Shown here: in pieces, positions 18,734 through 26,681 of the stretch
Layout of the letters: each line of letters begins with the position of its first letter
How positions within the stretch are numbered: the first letter of the stretch is position 1
Source of the DNA: Candidatus Coatesiibacteriota bacterium
GTDB lineage: Bacteria; JAFGND01
Reading direction: 5' to 3'
DNA length: 64,000 nt
NCBI GenBank assembly: GCA_016927185.1
Contig: JAFGND010000023.1
Span: forward strand, 1-64,000
Notes under the pieces: generated by a model
Seen by the model: the letters and a program-made list of their open reading frames with translations, nothing else
Told to the model about the DNA's origin: nothing
The model's database searches: none
Program-made: the position numbers and the translations under genes

Positions 18734-19483
18734 TTAACAGCTTTTCTTGTCGTCAATATTTATAGAAATAGTATTACCAGTACTCTGTCCAAGTGATTGA
18801 ATTAATCTCAATTTGAATAGATTTGGATTCTCTTCAAGCATTTTAGCAGCATTTGCAAGGTTCCGAAGTGCTGCCTGTTCACCTCTTGCCTTCTCCAGAA
18901 TTGCCAATCCTTCTTTTCTTGCCTTTATGACTTGAACAAAAACATTTTTCAAATCTCCCGGGAATGTTATATCTCTTATTGTTATAAACTTCAATTCAAG
19001 GCCTATTTCTTTTGCTTTGTCTTTAGACAACTCAAATAGCATCGAAGATACCTCATTTCTTTGCTCCAGTATTTCATCAATATTTTTTGTCCCTATTATC
19101 TCTCTTGTTTTTATCTGTATTGTCTGATAAAGAGAAGTATGATAATTCACAATCTTGTTGACTGCAAAAGCAGGATCAACAACTGTAAATTCTCCTGTCA
19201 GGGAAACCTTTATTGAAACATTATCCTGACTCATTACTTCCTGACCAGGTAAATTTATTTGCTGGGGACGCATATCAACAGTGAAATAACTAATTTTGTA
19301 TGGTGATATCCTGTACTTCCCTGGTCCCACCAAACCGGTATATTTACCTTTAACATATTTCAGTGCCTGTTGATATTCCATTACAATAATATATTGTAGT
19401 CTGGCTTTGATATAAGAATACAAGGCAAGTGCTACTATGACACCTACAAGAATTATTAATAGTCGTATAAGCAAAACATCCAT
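18734..19483 (-). CDS. SPFH/band-7 (slipin-type) membrane protein
   Basis: From the ATG at 19483, backed by AAGGAG seven bases upstream, the product has 249 residues: one N-terminal membrane anchor (about 3-22), then a band-7 domain (about 35-215) with VGPGKYRISPY, the RPQQINLPGQEVMSQDNVSI block and a helical DITFPGDLKNVF region, and a short coiled-coil tail with KARGEQAALRNLANAA. SPFH proteins oligomerise in membrane microdomains. The family commonly pairs with NfeD, which is absent here. It is placed directly ahead of citD, and an extensive RNA-like hairpin array precedes it. Confidence 0.85.
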   Translation of the reverse strand: MDVLLIRLLIILVGVIVALALYSYIKARLQYIIVMEYQQALKYVKGKYTGLVGPGKYRISPYKISYFTVDMRPQQINLPGQEVMSQDNVSIKVSLTGEFTVVDPAFAVNKIVNYHTSLYQTIQIKTREIIGTKNIDEILEQRNEVSSMLFELSKDKAKEIGLELKFITIRDITFPGDLKNVFVQVIKARKEGLAILEKARGEQAALRNLANAAKMLEENPNLFKLRLIQSLGQSTGNTISINIDDKKSC

Positions 19484-19499
19484 AACAACTCCTTTTTTC

Positions 19500-19680
19500 C
19501 TCCCATTCCCTAGAGCAAATAGCCAATTGATTTGCGGAGGTTTCCCTGCAAAGCTAGTCAATTGTTTGTGCTATTGCTCGTTCGGGATAGGGAGTTAACC
19601 ACTTTCGAATCCGAATCGAACGGTGGAAAAGGTTTACTGAGCAAATATCCTTAATAACTGAGATACGCTCTTCCTTTCCC
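19500..19680 (-). ncRNA. Candidate structured RNA leader (three consecutive hairpins) upstream of slipin-citDEF
   Basis: This stretch has no convincing gene (the frames crossing it are low-complexity readings without family features). Read on the minus strand it folds on paper into three stems. (1) 19673-19680 pairs with 19625-19632 over 8 bp, with inner pairings GAGC/GCTC and TATC/GATA. (2) 19623-19626 pairs with 19599-19602, plus a TTCGA/TCGAA inner stem around 19604-19620. (3) A long imperfect stem joins 19590-19594 with 19500-19504, then 19584-19586 with 19508-19510, 19574-19579 with 19513-19518, 19570-19573 with 19520-19523, 19558-19564 with 19524-19530 and 19548-19552 with 19531-19535. 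It ends 17 bases before the slipin ATG. It could be a riboswitch-like leader, an independent ncRNA or a decayed repeat. Confidence 0.5.
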
Positions 19681-19817
19681 ATGACTAATGACTTTAACAC
19701 AGTAAGTAAAGTCAAGGCAAATATTACTTGTTTTTTCAGGATAAATAAGTAAGACATTAATTAAGTTCTTCTTTTTCTCTTTTCACTATTTTATTAAATA
19801 CCAAACATGTCATTAAT

Positions 19818-21515
19818 ATGGATGTTTGTTTTATATATAATGGATCAGAAAAGAAACTTGAATGTGCAGAATATGCCTGGTCAAATATTGCAAACAGGGC
19901 AGGATTGAACTATCATATGAAACCTTTTTCAGGTACATTTCTTTCTTTTTGTTATGGAAATAAACCAGAAAATATTAGTAATAGCTATTTATGGATGCCA
20001 TCTTGCAGCAACTGCTTTGAAAATGAGACTAAACTTGAATTAGCTGGGAATTTGACTTCCTCTTTTGCTAATGAAGAGATTCCCATTTTTTCTGAAATTC
20101 ATGAAGTTACTGGAGAAATAATTGGAAGTATAAAAACAAAAACTGAATCAAATATAGTACCTGTATTGAGCAGGAAATCTTATAATGGTTTGGAATGCAT
20201 ATTTGCAGGATTTGATTTATTGAATGCTGTATTCTCCTTGCTTACTTTCAAAAACGAAGAAACAAGCAATAATGATGTTTTGAAAAGGCATGATACAATG
20301 AAGCATATCTTAATAAAATCAAATATGAAAGAGATGCCTGTAATAGATATTTATGCAGAATTGATGAAGAAGCTTTTCTGGAATTTAGCTAAATCAAGAA
20401 GTTCAGTTTTTCTTATAAAAGGAATGTATCCAGGAAATCAGAAAGGAGCACTTATTATAACTCATGATGTTGATAGAATGGGTTATATATACAAACAGCC
20501 TTCTTATTTACAGCTAAAAAGAATAACAAAAGCACTATTGAAAAAGGAAGTATTCAGCTTCAATGAATTGATTTCATCTATAAGAAATCCCTTGAAAGAT
20601 CCATATTGGAAAATTGATGAAATACTTGGATGGGAAAAAGAAAAAGGGATTAAAGCTGATTATTTCTTTCTGGCAAATCCATCAGATCCATTTTGCTACA
20701 GGTATGATATAAGAAAACCTGAATTAGGCAACAAGATAAATGAAGTAATTTCAAGAAATCATTCTGTTGGATTACATAGTTCTATTGAAGCTTTCAGCAG
20801 TCTTGAGCAATTGATAATGGAAAAAGAAATGCTTGAAAGAATATGTAACAAGAAAATCTCTAAAGTGAGGCAGCATTATCTATTGTTTGATTATGGAAAA
20901 AGCCCAGAGAGATTTAAAGAAGCAGGTTTGAACATAGATGCAGGAATATCTTTTCATGATGAAACAGGTTTCAGGGCGGGAACAAGTTACCCATTTAAAT
21001 ATTTCAACCATAATCAAATAACAGCATTTCCATTATCCTTGATGGATGGAGCTCTTCTTTTCAAGAAAGACATTGATCATTGGGATGATTTTATTAGATT
21101 ATTCAATTCAATATACAAGATGAATGGAATACATCACTGGTTGATACATCCAAGAACATGGTTTGAAGATGAGTTTAAGGGTTGGAAGGAATTTTTTAAA
21201 AAGGCATTCGAGTTTGCATATTCAAAACAGCTGTGGCAAGTAACACTAGATGAACTTGTAAATTGGCTGGAGAACAGAAATCTTGTCAGAATGAGTCATT
21301 TATCAACAAAACCTGATAGGTGGTTTATTTTAAATACTTGCAATGAGAAGATTCAAATGACTTTCAACGTTCTTTCTCAAAATGAATTTACAATAGAATT
21401 ATACAGAAATCAGGAAAGCAAACCATTCACAAGGGAGAGGAATTTTCAGTTGGAACTGAATGCAGGTGAAGAAATTATCATAGTAGCTAAGATTGGGAAG
21501 TCCTTAAATGCTTGA
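19818..21515 (+). CDS. Polysaccharide deacetylase-like (CE4-type) protein with N-terminal extension
   Basis: A 565-residue protein without signal peptide. The centre carries a NodB-like start, LIITHDVDRMG (about 213-223), where the aspartates would bind metal, and a later GLHSS motif in place of the usual H-x3-H region. The N-terminal 200 residues resemble the extension found in uncharacterised deacetylase-like proteins of surface polysaccharide clusters. The C-terminal part (about 480-565) is beta-rich. It is probably involved in modifying a glycan, though activity is not proven because the metal triad is not fully standard. Its last 29 bases overlap the convergent mglA-like gene. Confidence 0.6.
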   Translation: MDVCFIYNGSEKKLECAEYAWSNIANRAGLNYHMKPFSGTFLSFCYGNKPENISNSYLWMPSCSNCFENETKLELAGNLTSSFANEEIPIFSEIHEVTGEIIGSIKTKTESNIVPVLSRKSYNGLECIFAGFDLLNAVFSLLTFKNEETSNNDVLKRHDTMKHILIKSNMKEMPVIDIYAELMKKLFWNLAKSRSSVFLIKGMYPGNQKGALIITHDVDRMGYIYKQPSYLQLKRITKALLKKEVFSFNELISSIRNPLKDPYWKIDEILGWEKEKGIKADYFFLANPSDPFCYRYDIRKPELGNKINEVISRNHSVGLHSSIEAFSSLEQLIMEKEMLERICNKKISKVRQHYLLFDYGKSPERFKEAGLNIDAGISFHDETGFRAGTSYPFKYFNHNQITAFPLSLMDGALLFKKDIDHWDDFIRLFNSIYKMNGIHHWLIHPRTWFEDEFKGWKEFFKKAFEFAYSKQLWQVTLDELVNWLENRNLVRMSHLSTKPDRWFILNTCNEKIQMTFNVLSQNEFTIELYRNQESKPFTRERNFQLELNAGEEIIIVAKIGKSLNA

Positions 21516-22077
21516 TAACTTCTTGTGCAACAAATTTGAAAGTCTCGAAAACATTTACGCCATCTGAGGCAACTGACAGAAAATATGGGACAGAATACCA
21601 GTTAAGCTCTTTTTGTAAAATCTCAATATTCATTGCTCCTAGAAGATCCCTTTTATTATATTGTATAACGAAAGGAACAGATGTAGGCAGCATATTATAT
21701 TCCTTGAGGTTAGCTTCAAGATCCAACATAGAACCAATATTGGCATCCAGTCTGTCTATTTGACTATCTGCAACAAAAACTATACCATCCACATTTCTCA
21801 GTATCAGTCTTCTGCTTGCAGTGAAATAAGTTTGACCAGGAACAGTATACAAATGAAATCTTACATTATAACCATTTATTGTAGCAAGATTGAGAGGCAG
21901 GAAATCAAAAAATAAAGTTCTTTCGTGATCTGTTGCAAAGCTTATTAGTTTACCACCAATCTTTTCTCTGGTTATTTCATGGATTCTTGCTACATTAGTA
22001 GTCTTGCCTCCAAGACCAGGTCCATAATAAACAATCTTCGTATTAATCTCTTTAGAACTATAATTTATTACAGCCAT
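21487..22077 (-). CDS. mglA: MglA-like small Ras-type GTPase
   Basis: A 196-residue cytoplasmic GTPase close to Myxococcus MglA. The P-loop is GPGLGGKT (19-26), the switch region has the MglA-typical FFDFLPL, the G3 motif is altered (YTVPGQ, in place of DTAGQ, as in MglA) and the G4 motif is NKRD. MglA proteins set cell polarity and act with an MglB GAP; no mglB is in the window. The 12-bp inverted repeat at 22089-22120 lies just before its start codon. Confidence 0.9.
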   Translation of the reverse strand: MAVINYSSKEINTKIVYYGPGLGGKTTNVARIHEITREKIGGKLISFATDHERTLFFDFLPLNLATINGYNVRFHLYTVPGQTYFTASRRLILRNVDGIVFVADSQIDRLDANIGSMLDLEANLKEYNMLPTSVPFVIQYNKRDLLGAMNIEILQKELNWYSVPYFLSVASDGVNVFETFKFVAQEVIKHLRTSQS

Positions 22078-22088
22078 TTAATCTTCTA

Positions 22089-22120
22089 TCAGATGACCTG
22101 ATTTTTACCAGGTCATCTGA
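22089..22120 (-). terminator. Perfect 12-bp inverted repeat between the oxidoreductase operon and mglA
   Basis: TCAGATGACCTG (22089-22100) and its exact complement CAGGTCATCTGA (22109-22120) flank an 8-base loop. On the minus strand it follows the oxidoreductase beta gene by 12 bases and precedes the mglA ATG by 11. No clear U-run follows on that strand, so it may be a weak or factor-assisted terminator, a processing site, or an element acting on mglA translation. Confidence 0.5.
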
Positions 22121-22132
22121 ATTTTATTACTC

Positions 22133-23059
22133 CTACAAACTCTCAAGTTTTAGCAATTGTTCCCACTTCTTATCAACATGAGCCTGAATTTTTTCCCTTA
22201 TCTGTTCATTGCCCGGTTGAAATAGATGCTTGAATCGTCCTTGTAACTTAAGCCATTCGTCAACTGGTTTTTTTTCTTTGGGTTTATAAGTAATTTTATA
22301 AATTCCATCAACCACTTCATATAATGGCCAGAAGCAGGTTTCAACAGCTAATTTAGCTAGATGAATTGAGTCTGAATATGGAAATCTCCAGCCTAATGGA
22401 CATGGAGAAAGAACATTAATGAAAGCTGGACCATCTACTGCCAGAGCTTTCTCCACTTTTTCTATAATGTCACTATAGTTATGAGGTGATGATTGAGCAA
22501 TATATGGAATATTGTGAGCTATCAGAATCTTTGTTAAATCCTTTGGATATTGCTGTTTTCCTGGGATAACCTTGCCTGCTGGACTAGTTGTAGTATCAGC
22601 ACCATATGGGGTTGCTGAAGAGCGCTGGATCCCCGTATTCATATATGCTTCATTATCATAGCATATATACAGCATATTGTGACCACGTTCCATTGCTCCT
22701 GACAGACTTTGCAGTCCAATATCATATGTTCCGCCATCTCCTCCAAAAGCTATGAAATTTATTTTCTTGCTTATCTTGCCTTTTCTCTTCAAAGATCTGT
22801 AAGCTGCTTCAACTCCACTTACAGTTGCTGCAGAATTCTCGAAAGCACTATGAATATAAGGAACTCTATGAGAAGTAAATGGATAGATTGTTGTCACAAC
22901 TTCCATACAACCTGTTGCAAATCCTACCACTGTATCTTTTCCTGCAGCAAGAAGAGCTTGTTTTATGATAACAGGTCCAGGACAACCAGCACATGCACGA
23001 TGTCCGGGAGCTAGCAAAATCTCTCTTTCTGTGCTTATCTTCTTTAAATTGACAGCCAT
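22133..23059 (-). CDS. porB: 2-oxoacid:ferredoxin oxidoreductase (pyruvate-type), beta subunit
   Basis: TPP-binding subunit of a four-subunit oxidoreductase that decarboxylates a 2-oxoacid to acyl-CoA and reduces ferredoxin. The 308-residue protein has the cluster-ligand start CAGCPG (23-28), the TPP motif GGDGGTYDIGL with YDNEAYMNTG, and the substrate-binding PYIAQSSPHNY region. PorB-type identity is favoured over VorB by overall layout but substrate (pyruvate or branched-chain oxoacid) is not certain. Last gene of the gamma-delta-alpha-beta operon. Confidence 0.88.
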   Translation of the reverse strand: MAVNLKKISTEREILLAPGHRACAGCPGPVIIKQALLAAGKDTVVGFATGCMEVVTTIYPFTSHRVPYIHSAFENSAATVSGVEAAYRSLKRKGKISKKINFIAFGGDGGTYDIGLQSLSGAMERGHNMLYICYDNEAYMNTGIQRSSATPYGADTTTSPAGKVIPGKQQYPKDLTKILIAHNIPYIAQSSPHNYSDIIEKVEKALAVDGPAFINVLSPCPLGWRFPYSDSIHLAKLAVETCFWPLYEVVDGIYKITYKPKEKKPVDEWLKLQGRFKHLFQPGNEQIREKIQAHVDKKWEQLLKLESL

Positions 23060-23071
23060 TTCAATCCTCCT

Positions 23072-24250
23072 TTATCCACGAAGACCAATAAATTGGACTG
23101 CTGGAAATTTTTCACCCTTAACAGCTTTTTCAAGATCACTAAAGGATATTCTCATTTCCGTTGGAGTAATGTCTCTTCCCCCAAGACCATAGATATAATT
23201 CAAGACAGGAATATCTATTCCAGTTCTGAATAGTGCACTTTCCACTTCTACAAAAACGGGTCCGCCTTTAGCACCAAAACTGATAGATCTATCTAAAACC
23301 GATAATCCCTTGAGTTTCTTTACAGCAAGACGCAAGTCTTCTATTGGGAAAGGTCTGAAAGATCTTATCTTTATCATTCCCACTTTCTTGCCTTCATTTC
23401 TCATTTGGTCAACAAGATATTTTGCCGTTCCGGCAGTAGAACCAAGAGCAATTATTGCGAATTCTGCATCCTCCATTTTATGAAGTTCAAGCAAGTCATA
23501 ATATCTACCTGACAAAGCTCCGAATTCTTTGCCTACATTCTTAATAACATCAGCTGAATTTTGCATTGCCTGATATTGCTGTCTTTTATGTTCAAAATAA
23601 TAATCCTGTAGATCCAGAGGTCCATATGTAACTGGATTATCAACATCAAGAAGAGGATATTTTGCAGTAAAGGTACCAACGAATTTACTTACTTCCTCGT
23701 CTTCCAGTGCTTCAACTCTTTCCATTACATGGCTTATTATGAAACCATCTAGTGTTATCATTACAGGTAGCATGACATCCTTGTTTTCACCTATTTTTAC
23801 TGCCTGGATTATATTATCATAAGTTTCCTGGGTATTTTCTGAAAAAAGTTGTATCCAACCGCTATCTCTGCACCCCATTGAATCAGAATGATCACAATGT
23901 ATATTTATAGGTCCTGACAAAGCCCTGTTAACAACTGGAGCTACTATTGGAAGCCTATATGAGGCTGCAATATAAACTATTTCCCACATCAAAGCTAGTC
24001 CATTTGCTGAAGTTGCAGTCATTGCCCTTGCTCCTGCAGAGGCAGCACCAACAACAGCACTCATTGCGCTATGTTCAGATTCAACTGTAACCATTTCGGT
24101 ATCGACAAGACCATCTGCCACAAAACTGCTGTATGTCTGAACAATACCAGTTTGAGGTGTAATGGGATATGCAGCAACAACATCCGGATGAACCTGGCGC
24201 ATGGCTTCAGCTGCTGCATCAGCACCTGTTAAAGCTAATATTTTTGTCAT
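23072..24250 (-). CDS. porA: 2-oxoacid:ferredoxin oxidoreductase (pyruvate-type), alpha subunit
   Basis: A 392-residue subunit with the pyrimidine-binding domain start GADAAAEAMRQVHPDVVAAY, the PITPQT motif and SEHSAMSAVVGA, followed by the domain-II region (RSFRPFP) and a C-terminal linker. It forms the active site with the beta subunit. A gap of 12 bases separates it from beta and a similar gap from delta, so one transcript is likely. The specificity question is as for the beta subunit. Confidence 0.9.
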   Translation of the reverse strand: MTKILALTGADAAAEAMRQVHPDVVAAYPITPQTGIVQTYSSFVADGLVDTEMVTVESEHSAMSAVVGAASAGARAMTATSANGLALMWEIVYIAASYRLPIVAPVVNRALSGPINIHCDHSDSMGCRDSGWIQLFSENTQETYDNIIQAVKIGENKDVMLPVMITLDGFIISHVMERVEALEDEEVSKFVGTFTAKYPLLDVDNPVTYGPLDLQDYYFEHKRQQYQAMQNSADVIKNVGKEFGALSGRYYDLLELHKMEDAEFAIIALGSTAGTAKYLVDQMRNEGKKVGMIKIRSFRPFPIEDLRLAVKKLKGLSVLDRSISFGAKGGPVFVEVESALFRTGIDIPVLNYIYGLGGRDITPTEMRISFSDLEKAVKGEKFPAVQFIGLRG

Positions 24251-24262
24251 CTCTGCCGCCTC

Positions 24263-24541
24263 CTATTCCTCTAAAACCATTTCAATACATTTTTTTGGGC
24301 ATTCCTTTGCGCAAACTCCACAACCCTTGCAATGAAAAAGATCTGTGTCTACAAGTTTTCCATCCTTGACTATTCTTGAAGAGTCTGGGCAGTACATCCA
24401 GCAGAATAGACAATGGATGCATTTTTCCATATCAGTTACAGGTTTGTAAGTTCTCCATGAGCCTGTCTCATATTTTATGCTGTTCCCTGCCTCAAGGATT
24501 AATCCACCTTCAGGTATATCTTTCCATCCGTTATTGGACAT
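24263..24541 (-). CDS. porD: 2-oxoacid:ferredoxin oxidoreductase, delta (ferredoxin-like) subunit
   Basis: A 92-residue protein with two [4Fe-4S] sites: Cys41, 44, 47, 51 and Cys71, 74, 77, 81, each in the C-x2-C-x2-C-x3-C-P form. The N-terminal 35 residues with the GSWRTYKPV motif are characteristic of the delta subunit. It passes electrons from the catalytic subunits to external ferredoxin. It overlaps the end of the gamma gene by 11 bases. Confidence 0.92.
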   Translation of the reverse strand: MSNNGWKDIPEGGLILEAGNSIKYETGSWRTYKPVTDMEKCIHCLFCWMYCPDSSRIVKDGKLVDTDLFHCKGCGVCAKECPKKCIEMVLEE

Positions 24542-25109
24542 GCTCCTTCACCTCCTCGAATGCGCGCTTGACAGCGTTTATATTGCCTTCAATAATTTTA
24601 TCTGAGAATTTCTTTTCAAATTTCTTAGTTAAATCCTTAAGGAAAGGTTCTAAGGGCATTATTTTAGTCACTTTTATTAGTGCCCCAATAAGAGGAGTAT
24701 TTGGAAGTTCTCTTCCTATTGTTTCTTTGCTTATCTTGTTTGCATCTACTATGAATAAACTCCCAATATCCGTTTTCAGTAGTTCGCGAATTTCCTTTCC
24801 ATCTTTGCTTGAATTTATTAGAATTATTCCATCTTTTTTCAATCCGCTTGTTACTGGAATATTCTTGAGAAGGGTTTGATCCAGTATTATTACAATATCT
24901 GGATACTCAACAGCGCTATGTATTGTTATCGGTTTTTCACTAATACGGTCATAGCTCCGCATAGGTGCTCCCATTCTCTCAGGACCATACTCTGGAAATC
25001 CCTGAGCAAATTTTCCTTGATGTATGGCAGCTTGAGCTAATAAGTCAGCAGCAGTCTTTGCTCCCTGACCTCCTCTGCCATGCCATCGAATTTCCAACAT
25101 TTCTTTCAT
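24531..25109 (-). CDS. porG: 2-oxoacid:ferredoxin oxidoreductase, gamma subunit
   Basis: A 192-residue subunit starting with the family signature RWHGRGGQGAKTAADLLA and containing the FPEYGPERMGAP block. The gamma subunit helps bind CoA. It is the first gene of the operon, with AAGGAGG upstream of its ATG; the order gamma-delta-alpha-beta is the common one in anaerobes. No promoter is obvious in the 164 bases before it. Confidence 0.92.
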   Translation of the reverse strand: MKEMLEIRWHGRGGQGAKTAADLLAQAAIHQGKFAQGFPEYGPERMGAPMRSYDRISEKPITIHSAVEYPDIVIILDQTLLKNIPVTSGLKKDGIILINSSKDGKEIRELLKTDIGSLFIVDANKISKETIGRELPNTPLIGALIKVTKIMPLEPFLKDLTKKFEKKFSDKIIEGNINAVKRAFEEVKEHVQ

Positions 25110-25273
25110 TTTTTCCCTCCTTTTAGGGATGAACTAAATGGTTAAGACACCTGTTTTTTGAAGTAGGCAATTTAGGTCAAGAGAAAAGGACTATTGATCT
25201 TGGAAAAGCTAAGATTTGATGTGAATATGTGGATAAAAATCATTTCATTATTATGAAACGCTCTTCAGCTATC

Positions 25274-25537
25274 TTATTTGTTTTCTTCCATGGTTTTCAA
25301 ATGTGCTTTAACTTTATGAAACCGAACAAACCCAATTATTAAAACAATAATGCTGATTCCTACGAAATTCCATCCAAAAACAAAAAGTACTACATCATTG
25401 AACAATCTCAGGCAAGCCAAAGCTGTTACAAGAAAAGCTAATGCGGTTCTTATATAAGCAAGCAAGTTTCTTTCTGAAGCAAGCCTTGTTCTGTAATGAG
25501 CAAGTTTGTCTCTAAGCAAAGTATCATTCTGAGTCAT
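25274..25537 (-). CDS. DUF202/YidH-type small membrane protein
   Basis: An 87-residue inner-membrane protein with the family start (LAHYRTRLASERNLLAYIRT) and two membrane segments (about 30-48 and 52-70). The role of this family is unknown. It is divergent from ruvB and separated from the oxidoreductase operon by 164 bases with no clear feature. Confidence 0.8.
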   Translation of the reverse strand: MTQNDTLLRDKLAHYRTRLASERNLLAYIRTALAFLVTALACLRLFNDVVLFVFGWNFVGISIIVLIIGFVRFHKVKAHLKTMEENK

Positions 25538-25610
25538 ATAGTAAATGGAACAAAATGAAACATTTCTAAATTAGTCAATATATTTATTGATTTTGTCTAA
25601 TCTCTTTTTA

Positions 25611-25637
25611 TTGACACAATAAAGCATAAACTATCTT
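25611..25637 (+). promoter_or_regulatory. Possible promoter placing the ruvB transcript start next to its ATG
   Basis: TTGACA (25611-25616) and TATCTT (25632-25637) are 15 bases apart, slightly short. If used, transcription would begin about three bases before the ATG at 25647, giving a nearly leaderless message; no Shine-Dalgarno-like run precedes that ATG. This is suggestive only. Confidence 0.25.
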
Positions 25638-25646
25638 TTGTCATGC

Positions 25647-26681
25647 ATGAACGAACAACCAGCAAGAAAAAGAATTATAACTCCTGAGCAATTACCTGAG
25701 GACAGGAATCAACCATCATCAATCCGTCCAAGGTTCCTTGTTGAATATATAGGTCAGGAGCAGATCAAGGAAAATCTCCTTATAGCAATAAATGCTGCAA
25801 AAGCAAGAAATGAAGTTCTTGATCACCTCTTGTTTTATGGTCCCCCTGGACTTGGTAAAACGACCCTTGCAAACATAATATCCAATGAATTGAATGTGAA
25901 GTTTACAAAAACTTCAGGTCCTGCTCTTGAAAGACCTGCTGATTTAATGGGAATTCTTTCCAATCTTGAAGAAAAGCAGGTTTTGTTTATTGATGAAATA
26001 CATAGACTTCCCAAGATTGTTGAAGAATACCTTTATCCTGCTATGGAAGATTTCAAGATTGATTTTATTATAGATAAAGGTCCTTATGCAAGAACCATGG
26101 AGTTTGCATTAAAGAGATTTACATTAATTGGGGCAACAACAAGAGCTGGTAGTTTGACAAGAGCAATTAGAGAGAGATTTGGTATCTTTCATTCACTTGA
26201 TTTTTATATTCCTTCTGAATTATCAACGATTGTAATGAATACTGCCAGAATATTAAATATTCCCATAGATGAAGAAGGAGCAAATGAAATTGCGAAAAGA
26301 TCTCGTGGTACTCCCCGTGTTGCAAACAGGCTTCTTAGAAGGGTAAGAGATTATGCTGAGGTAAAGTCTAATGGATATATATCCTGTGAAATCGCAAATC
26401 TCTCTCTTGAATTGCAGGGTATAGATAATCTTGGACTGGATAATCTTGACAGGAGATTTTTGAAAACAGTAATAGATATCTATCAGGGAGGACCGGTAGG
26501 TATAGAAGCAATTGCTGCTACCTTGAATGAAGATATAGATACACTCCTGGATGTTGTCGAACCTTATCTATTGAAACTAGGCTTCGTAATAAGAACAAAA
26601 AGCGGCAGGAAAGCTACTCCTGATTCATATACACATCTTGATTTATTGAAAAAACAAGAAGAGAATCAAGAATTATTATAA
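25647..26681 (+). CDS. ruvB: Holliday junction branch migration helicase RuvB
   Basis: AAA+ motor of the RuvAB complex in recombinational repair. From the ATG the product has 344 residues. It contains RPRFLVEYIGQE (family start), Walker A GPPGLGKTT, Walker B LFIDEIHRL, sensor GATTRAGSL, the arginine-finger region RERFG and the C-terminal winged helix with GGPVGIEAIAATLNED. An in-frame TTG nine bases upstream is possible but less likely. ruvA and ruvC are not in the window. The stop shares one base with the next ATG. Confidence 0.96.
   Translation: MNEQPARKRIITPEQLPEDRNQPSSIRPRFLVEYIGQEQIKENLLIAINAAKARNEVLDHLLFYGPPGLGKTTLANIISNELNVKFTKTSGPALERPADLMGILSNLEEKQVLFIDEIHRLPKIVEEYLYPAMEDFKIDFIIDKGPYARTMEFALKRFTLIGATTRAGSLTRAIRERFGIFHSLDFYIPSELSTIVMNTARILNIPIDEEGANEIAKRSRGTPRVANRLLRRVRDYAEVKSNGYISCEIANLSLELQGIDNLGLDNLDRRFLKTVIDIYQGGPVGIEAIAATLNEDIDTLLDVVEPYLLKLGFVIRTKSGRKATPDSYTHLDLLKKQEENQELL

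Noticed and set aside
19600-19680. tRNA-like elements (TTCGA loop, GAGC stem) in the slipin leader
   Set aside because: The T-loop-like sequence is not enclosed by a 5-bp stem, no acceptor stem or anticodon arm can be drawn in the right order on either strand.
19554-19757. A 67-codon minus-strand frame across the slipin leader
   Set aside because: It has no ribosome site or family feature, its composition follows the hairpin arms, and the pairing pattern explains the region better.
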